This document shows, one piece after another, positions 51,501 to 60,400 of a DNA stretch of 64,000 nt. The translations under genes and the position numbers were made by a program. Source of the DNA: Cavia porcellus (taxonomy: Eukaryota > Chordata > Mammalia > Rodentia > Caviidae); contig NW_026947484.1 of NCBI RefSeq assembly GCF_034190915.1, positions 204,922,657-204,986,656 of the forward strand, given 5' to 3'. How positions within the stretch are numbered: the first letter of the stretch is position 1; each line of letters opens with the position of its first letter. The notes under the pieces were generated by a model, which had not been told where the DNA came from, did no database searches, and saw only the letters and a program-made list of their open reading frames with translations.

Positions 51501-54404
51501 AATGTCTCCAATGTTTTGGTTTTGTCGGTTTTGTTCTTTACTGTTTTGTTCAATTGTATTACAACTAATGATATAGGCAATTCTATTAGAGATAGCGGGA
51601 GGCATTATGGTAACCATTGTTGATCACCTTGTATTATGTTTTTATATTATCTATTATGTCCACCCTTCTGATTTGACCGACTCTGTTCTGTTATGTCACA
51701 TTTGGTTACTCTCTTCCAAAAAAGTAATAAGAACCGTGGGAGCAATAAAACCCAAAACGTGTAATAGTCATTGTACAAAAGAGAGGAAAAGAAAGTGCTC
51801 TAAACTATATAACTGCATGTATATTTAAGTGTATAAGATAGAAAATGATATCACAGAGTTTTATTGGATCATTGAACAGAACTGTTTGCAGTATCATTGT
51901 TGGAATGTCCACTCTACAAGCTTTAATTTTGTGACTTGAACAATTATTTCTAAGATGGCAATGTGTAATCCATTAACTAGTGATTTCCTACTGCGCATTT
52001 TTTTTCTTCTGTAAATCTGTATAACTTGTACCCCTTCACTGTTTTTTTTTTTTTCTTTTCTCCTTAAATAAAAATTAAAAAAAAAAAAAAAAAAAGACCT
52101 GGCCCTAGTCAGCTGCCTCCAACACTGTCTCTTAGACACCCTTACCACAGAGACTGGAAAGAGGCCTCCCCCGCCTGGGCTGCCTCCACCTGGCATCACT
52201 GAGAAGAACTGGCCTCTGATAAGCAGCGTCCAGGTCACAGCTCCCGGGCTGAAGCAGAGACACATGCCCCGCTGTGGCGAGCAGTGCTTACCGTGATGAC
52301 GTCCAGAATGCTGAGGAGGCTATGGATGCTGTCTCCTGCCAGAACCTCCTTGACTACCACCTCAGTACCATCCTGCATGAGAAGAGAGTGACAACTGTCA
52401 GGAGGGGCCATCTGCCAGATGTTGGGGAGCTCTCTGTGAACACAGCCCCTTCTCAAGCTGCCATGGAGGGTACCTCAGACAAGAGGCAGGGGCCTGCTGG
52501 AATTAGTGGAGTTAGAGGAACACACTAAAGAGGATGGAAAAAAGAAGATAGCCAGGCTTGGTGGTATACCCCTAACCACCACTACCCCTCAGCACTCTGA
52601 GAGGCAGAGGCAGGAGGATGGTAATCACAAATTTGAGTGCAGCCTGGGCAATTTAGACCCTGTCTCAAAAAAAAAATTTTTTTTGGTCTTTTTCATTTTT
52701 ATCGGTACCAGGGATCAAACTCACAACTGCCTGCTTGCAAGGCAGGCGCTTATGCCGCTAAGCTAAATCCCCAGCCCCTGTCTCAAAAAATTTAAAGCTG
52801 AGTATAGTGGCACAGGTCTGTAACCCTAGCACTCAAGAGGCTGAGGAAGGAGGACTCCTGTGAGTTTGAGGTCAGTCAGGACTGCACAGTAAGTTCAAGG
52901 CCACCTTGAACTGCATAGGGGGACATTTTCTCAAAACAAAACAAACAGACCTTTCCTTCCTTCTATTCCCTGCTCTTCTTTGTCTTTCCTTGCTATCAAA
53001 TACACGTTCTTCAGACAAAAAAAAAATTAAAAGGCCAGGGATGTAACTCAGGGTGAAGACCCTGGATTCAATCCTCAGGACTGAAGGGGGGGAAAAAAAG
53101 TTAGACCAGTAAAGAAACCCTCCCCAACCTAGCCCCAGCCCCTCAATCCCGTGATTCACTTGCCTCACTGGGGGGTTTACATGAAATTTCACCAAACCTA
53201 ATTTGGTTTACTGAATAAACCACAGAGGCACTAAGGATTAAATTTAATTACTATCAATAAAAATTAGGGAATTTTTCCTGTAATCCCAGCACTCAGGAGG
53301 CTGAGGCAGGAGGATCGTTGCAAGTTCGAGACTAGCCTAGGCTACAAAGTGTGAGCTCAAGGCCAGCCTGAACTGCATAGGGAGACCCTGTCTCAAAAAG
53401 ACAAAAAAAAAAATTAGGAAATTTTAAAATAATTTTCCACAAGGCAAAACAAGAGAGAAAAGCATGCAGTCTGGTTACCTTAGGGCTTTCATCTCAATTT
53501 AATCTCAGAGGATTCTTTCTGAAATTGTCCAAATCTGGCCCTAGTCATTCCCATCAGCTCTCCCATCCAACTTGAAGGTCAAATTGAGGCTACTCCTGTC
53601 CTTTTGAGGTTCTCCCACAGGCAGACCAAGACTCTCTGGTCACCAGAGGGATGCTCACACCATAGCAGCTATTGTCTCTTGATTCCCAAATCCAGATACA
53701 CTGAGGAGATACATATATATATTTATTTTGTTTTTGTAGTACTGGGGATTGAAACTGGAACCTTCACACTGAGCTACACCCTCTCCCTTGCCCCCCACTT
53801 TCTCTTTTTTAAATTTTTTAAATTCTTTGGTACTGGGGATCAAACTCACCACTGTGCTCTTGCAAGGCAAGTGCTTATGCCGCTGAACTAAATCCCCAGC
53901 CCCTTCCTCCTCTTTCTTTTCTAATTTTTTTTATACTGAGGATCAAACTCATGACCTCGAGCTTGCCAGGCAGGTGCTTGTGCCACTAAGCTAAACTCTC
54001 AGCCTCTTTTCTAATTTTAAAACAGGGTCTCAATAAGTTACCCATGTTGGGTTAAAATTTTCCACCCTCCTGCCTCAGTCTCCTAGAGTACTGGGATTAC
54101 AGTGTGTACCACTCTACCTAGCTTTCTAAATTTCAACAAGTCACACCATAGACTGGGCTATGAACATGAGAATGGACAATTTTACCCAGATAACACCTTT
54201 GGAAGGACAGTGCAGGAAATGTCTCAGGACCTACCAACTCTTAAGGCAAGAACAGGAACTTCCAAGGCTGAACTCTGCAAGATCAGGGCTCACAAAGCAT
54301 TTGCTCTACACAATAATACCAGGGCAGGGCCAAGGATTTAGCTCAGTGGCATAAGCGCCTGCCTGGCAAGTGCAAGGTCGTGAGTTCGATCTCTGGTACC
54401 ACAA

Positions 54405-54438
<34 letters not shown>

Positions 54439-57400
54439 CCAGGGTGGAAGCCTGGTCACAGCCTAGGATGACCACGGATGCTGTATACTCTATGAGTGGC
54501 ACACATGACACAGTCTGGCAGGGCCTGGCCCTGTGGCTCCAAGGCATCACTTCATGTAGGCAACAAACAAGGATTGTAGTGCTCACTTAACACTTTATTT
54601 TCTTACAATTAAAATTATTTTTATCACAAACCTGAAAGTGAAGCAACTGATCACAGTAGTTCACTACGATAATTCATTATCAAACCAGTCTAAGGACTAG
54701 AAAGAGACATTTTTAGACATCTAATAAGCCAGGCATGGTGGTGCATGCCTGGAGGTTGAGGGAGTAGGATCACCATGAGTTCAAGGCCAGTCTGAACTAT
54801 GTAGCAAGACTGTCTCAAAAAAACAAAACTGGGGCAAGGGATACAGGCCAATAGCATAAGCATCCACCTGGTGAGAGCAAAGTTCTGAGTTTGATTCCTG
54901 GTACCAAAACAAAACAAAACCCTAAAAAAATAAAATGACTAGTGTATCGGGTAAAGTAAGGAAATAAAACCACATAGGCACTGCTATACAACTAACCTGT
55001 CAAGAGGACCACAAGTCAACAACACAGATGCACATGCATGACAGCAAAAGATAACATACCAAGGTCAAAATCACACTAGCACTGAATGCTGGGGGAGGGG
55101 GTGTCTTTTTTTCAAAGAACCAAAGCTTAAAACCTTGCATAATTTTTCATTTGTTTGCTTGTTTTGGTTTGATGTTTTCATTTGCTTGTTTGTTTGGTTT
55201 TTTGAGGCAGGGTTTCACTATGCAGTTCAGGCTGCTTTGAACTCACTCTGGAGCCCAGGCTGGCCTGGAACTTGCAGTGATCCTCCTTCCTCCATCTCCA
55301 GAACTAGGATTACAGGTGTGTGCCACTACATCTGGCATTTGTTTTGTTTTTTGAGACAAGGTCTCCTTTTGTAGTTTAGACTGGCCTAATCTTGAACTCA
55401 GTGTAGCCCACACTGGAACTCACACTGTTCTTCCTGCCTCAGCCTGCTAAACCACCACACTAGGCTGCATAACTTTTACAGACCCACCCAGAGTGCTAAG
55501 CAAAAGGACAGGAGCTCTGGCCCCAACTCACCGAGTCCTGGATGCAGACCTCTAGCCGCCCATCCTGAACTATATAGATGCTGGTATCCAACTCCCCTGG
55601 CTGGAAGATGTACTCCCCCTCGTTGAGCTGCACAAAGACCATGTGTTTACAAAGCTCCAGGAACAGTGGCTTCTCAAAATGGCCTAGGACCCTGGAATAA
55701 GCAGAACTCGCTGTGGGATCCCATCCTAGGAAAGGTAGGCTGAGGGACAGCTGTTGAAAGAGGATTGAGGGACACTAGCCACTGTCTCCATTGGCACTGA
55801 GGCCAGACCTGTAGATCTATGAGTTTACCCAGACAATGTGGCATCACTGTCAAAAAGAATTTTCAGCTTCTCAGATTTCCATCAGCTTAAAGAAGTTCTT
55901 GAACAGTGACTACAAATGCAAGACAGACATGAAGACAGCATGGAAGGCCACATGCCCTTCTCAGATGGAGAAGAGGAAAGAAAACTCAAGACTTGCAGCT
56001 TCTGGTCTCGCATTTCTCACACTCACTCCGAGGTCACATTGAAGCTGGAGACACTGAGAAAGACCTGGTGCAGAGCTGGTGGACACAAGGCTCTGTGGCC
56101 CCTGACATTTCATGACTCTATGGGACAGAGACCAGCAACCCAATTTGTTTTCCCTTTCCCTGGAACTAAGAAGTGAACCCAAGACTTTTGCATCAAGTAT
56201 ACCCTCAGGCCTCTTTTACATATTATTCTGGTAGGGCTAGGGATTTAGCTTAGTGGCATAAGCCTCTGCCTTGCAAGTGCGTGGTTGTGAGTTCCATCCC
56301 TGGTACTGATAAAAAAAAAAAAAAAATTATTCTGGAATGGTGTCCCTTTAAGTTGCCTAGGCTTGACTTGTGGTCCTCTTGACAGCCTCCCAGGGTGTTG
56401 GGACAACAAATATGCATCAAGAGTTGCACTGACACAGGAAAGCCATACTCTGGCAAGATGCTACCACCAGCTGACACTGCCTGCAGGACACACCCTACCC
56501 ATGTGCTCTTACCGAACATTTTTCAGCATGTACAAAACCTCTGACGGCAGGTGAGAATTTTTCACATCAAACTCTGTGAGATCAGCCTCCAGCAGGGAGG
56601 GTGGTGGTTCCTTGGGCTGCAGGGTGGGGTATTCCTTCTTGAACCGCAAAATCCTATGAAGCAGAGATGCACTCATCTTGAGTGAGAATCAAGGGGTTCA
56701 AAATCAATGTTACAGGTTGGCAAGGTAGCTCAGTGATGAGTGCTTACCTAGTATGCATGGGACAGTGGGCTTGATCTTTGGGACTAAAACAAATATGCAT
56801 GCATGCATGCATGCATCCAGGTTCCAAGTGCTCTTGAACCCAAGAACATTCCACCTTTAACGCACCCAAAGTCAGAGGAGTTACAGAAGTGGTAAGGATC
56901 TTTGTGCCCATCAGAAAGAGAACTCCTGGTACCTTTTGGCCAAAGACAGCACCTTGGTCCTCTTCCTGGCCCGCTGCCGCGGTGCAGCTGTGTTCCCCAC
57001 AAGCGTATTGGGGATTGTGCTCATCTGCAGAGTCAAGTGAAACGCAGGTCACTGAGCCTGTGAATAGTAAAGTCTGTGCTCCCAGGTCAGCCCTTAGGAC
57101 CTCAGAGGGGCCGCCCACTATCCTGACACCAGCTTCCAGGGGCCAGCTGTATCCTGACTCACACCTGGCCCAAGACACAGGGGACCAACTGTGGACAAGA
57201 ACATCCCATACAGCCCCACACATCCATAGGAGAGTCCCTACTGTGCTAAGCAACCAAACCTCCACAGTACCATGGCTCTGTGCCTGGTGGTTTCTTTGAC
57301 CTTCTGAAGGAGGTGAGAAGAGGCCAGAGGGGCCTCTCAGCATCTAACCAAAGAGTGACAGTGGCCCAACTCAGTCTGTCTATCCCCAGATCAGGGTTCC

Positions 57401-60400
57401 TTAACCACCAATTTGTTTTCCTTTTCCCTGGAAGTAAGAAGTGAACCCAAGACTTTTGCATCAAGTATACCCTCAGGCCTCTTTTACATATTATTCTGGT
57501 AGGGCTAGGGATTTAGCTTAGCAGCATAAGCCTCTGCCTTGCAAGCGCGTGGTTGTGAGTTCCATCCCTGTACCGATTTAAAAAAAAAAATTATTCTGGA
57601 ATGGTGTCCCTTTAAGTTGCCTAGGCTTGACTTATGGTCCTCTTGACAGCCTCCCAGGGTGTTGGGACAACAAATATGCACCACTGCACTAACTACTACC
57701 TACCAGCTCTTGAACCCAATATAAAGGACAGGGATTTGTGTTCAGGAGTTCCTGGGATTGCCACAGACACTGGCAAGTGAGCCATGCAGCTCTTACCTCA
57801 GGGCGCACACATGGGTCCTCAGCAAAATCAGGTCCCCCACACCCAGAGGGCTGTCCCTTCCTAGGCACAACCCCTCAGTTTCAGAGATGGCACCAGAAAG
57901 CAGCTGTCTGCTTGCCTTTCCTGTTAGAGGTCTGTGCTGCAAAGGCTGTGCTGCATGGGTATGATGAGGCCTCTGATCTCAGGCCTCCTAGACCTTCTCC
58001 CCACAGAAGCCCCAACTGCATCCAGGCCAGGTGGGCTCAGTCTGAGGGGTGTTTCCAGTTTGGTTGGTAGAAGAAAACTACATGCAGTATGACTTGTGAC
58101 AGTCCCCAGCCTGGCACCCATTGGCAGGGGCTACAGAGCCAGACAAATGGCACACAGGGGCCAGGGGCTCAGGGCCTAGCAGAAGACCCTGGGTCTACTG
58201 TAGGGTTACCTTTCTCATGATCTTCCGGCCATAAAACATCATTTTGTCCCTTTTCCGGAATCTGTACTGAGGAGGGGGCTGCACCTGTCCTGTGAGAGGT
58301 GGAAGGGGCATTGTGAGGTGAGACAGGCCACAAGCTAATGCAGAGCCCAGCACTGGCTGTATCCTGTCCCACCCCTCAGACAGCACACAGACTTGTCTCA
58401 AAAATGCCTCTGATGAGACCAGAAGTTGCAGCTGTGCCCAGGCTGCAACAGATTCAGGCACCAGAGGGGTCTCTCAGGAGCTCAAACCAACTATGCCACA
58501 CACACACACAGATACACACACACACAGCCCTATCCTCCCCTAGGGCCAGGGTTCAAACCAAGATACTCACGAAATCCGTGAACCCTTCTGTACACAAACA
58601 AGATAGCAACACCCACAAAGACGAGGGCCAGAAGGACTCCAATCATAATCCCTGTCAGCTAGGCAGAAAAGACACAGAGCTTGTTGCCAAGGCCAGGCAT
58701 GGCCATAACCCACAGAGACCCCCAGGAAAGCCCTGTGGTTACCATGGTGGGCTGTGGCTCCTCCACAAACCATAGACCCCAGGAGTGCAGGGTGGGGCCC
58801 AAACATAGGCCAACCTGGAAGGAGAGCAGAGTCAGGTGGACAGAAGGGCAGTTGGGCTTCCCAGACCTGGGCAGGAGGTAGAAAGTGGACAGCCAGACTA
58901 AAGGTCAGCAGCCTGCAGCCCAGAGCAAAGCAACAAGGCCAGGACACTAAAGTACACTGTGTCAGCTGCAGGGGCACCTGTCTTCCTCAGGAATGAGGTG
59001 GGCTGCCACAGCACAGGCCCTGTGCACCATCAGTGTGCCTGAACCCTGGGCTCTGCAATCCACAAGGTGCAAACCATGGGGCAAGCCCTAGGTACAGGGG
59101 AGGCCAAGACCTAGACACCAATAGGACCTGGGATGCCAACTGAAGGATGCTCCCACAGCAGCAGGGCTCAGAACACCTGCAGGAAGCCATGAGGTCACTG
59201 AGCCTTGCATTCGGTTTAGTCCCAGCTACTTGGAAAGCTAAGGTAGGACTCATTATTTGAGTTCAAGGAGTTCAAGGCTAGACCGAGTGACACAGTAAGA
59301 CCCCATCTCAAGAAAGGAGGGGAGGGAAAGGTAGGAAAGGACAGAAGAGGGAAGGGGGGAACCTCAAGGAACCATCTAGAATGTCCTTATACCAAGAAGA
59401 AACAGGACAAAGGCTCTATGCCTCTACCCTGCTGCCTGCAGATGGGTGCTGACAGGCATCAGAAGTCCAGATCCACAGGAGGACAGGTGAGGGGACAGGC
59501 AGGGCATAGGCAGGAAAGTAAGTGTGGGTCCAACAGAGGAAGCTGCTGATTCCTGCAGGCTGGAAGTTGAAGAGGGACAGAAAGCAGCCACCATGCAGGG
59601 CCTCCATTCCTCACCCCAGCAGCCAGACACTGATGGAGTAGGAGAGCCACTGGTTAATCCTGTCCAGTTTCTATAAAGGTACCAAGGACCAAAGCCCAGC
59701 CTTCAGGAAGCCAAACCTCAGACATGAAACCACCTCGGAACCCTGGAGAAGGGCACTCAGGAAAGCATCCCCAAGGCACTGTTTGGAAGTATGAATGGGT
59801 GTCCAGAAAACCCAGTCTGTGCAGTAGGTTCCAGAGACAGTCATGCATCTCTTAAGGACAGGATGTATTCGAAACATGCATTATCAGGTGATTTCATCAT
59901 GTACAAACTTGTGTCCCAGAGCACACATTCATAAAGGAGACTGCAAGGACCTCAGCTGGGACCACTGCCACACACAGTCTCCAGATATGGCGGGATTTTA
60001 TCAAAGGCAAGGCTTTTGCTTCAGAACTGAAGCACCCAGCCTCCTAGTCCTGCACCCCGGCTTGACTCTCAAACAACAATCAGGCTCACAAGAGGGCCAG
60101 GCCACAACCCTAACTCCCCTGGGTCCCTCTGAACACTTGTAAGTCTGCTTATCCAAGGAAAGGCTAAAACCACTCCCACAGCCTGCAATGGCAGAGGGTC
60201 AGCATGTCTAACTTTGCACTGCTGTTTTAATGCTATTTTCCAGTTTAAAGACAAAGTCATTTGGGATATGGCTCAGAGTTGGATTGACAAAAAGATCCTG
60301 AGCAAAGTGAATGAAGTTGCAAGGAGATGTGGGAAATAACTGTGACCTTAGGGGAACAGACAACAAAAACATGTCCAACAGCTATGTCCATGCTGCCTAA

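Larger units (their letters stand above)
48792..52094 (+). mobile_element. HAL1-like (ORF1-only) L1-related retrotransposon in PNPLA7 intron 7, antisense to the gene
   Basis: About 3.3 kb. It has a GC-rich 5'UTR (48792-49567), an intact ORF1 (49568-50542), and about 1.55 kb of AT-rich sequence with no long frame and no recognisable ORF2 (endonuclease or reverse transcriptase). It ends in AAATAAAAATT and a poly(A) run to 52094. The 22-bp sequence at 52095-52116 recurs before the 5' end (48756-48791), interrupted there by 14 extra bases; these look like target duplications. An ID SINE is nested at 51308-51415. The layout matches HAL1 (half-L1) elements, which depend on L1 ORF2 supplied in trans. 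It could instead be an L1 with a large internal deletion. Confidence 0.8.
41343..52291. other. PNPLA7 intron 7, the largest (10.9 kb)
   Basis: 41343-42880 shows nothing I recognise. Then L1 fragments and SINE clusters to 48150, and the HAL1-like element 48792-52094 close to exon 7. 47180-47950 and 48150-48790 look unique. Confidence 0.7.
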
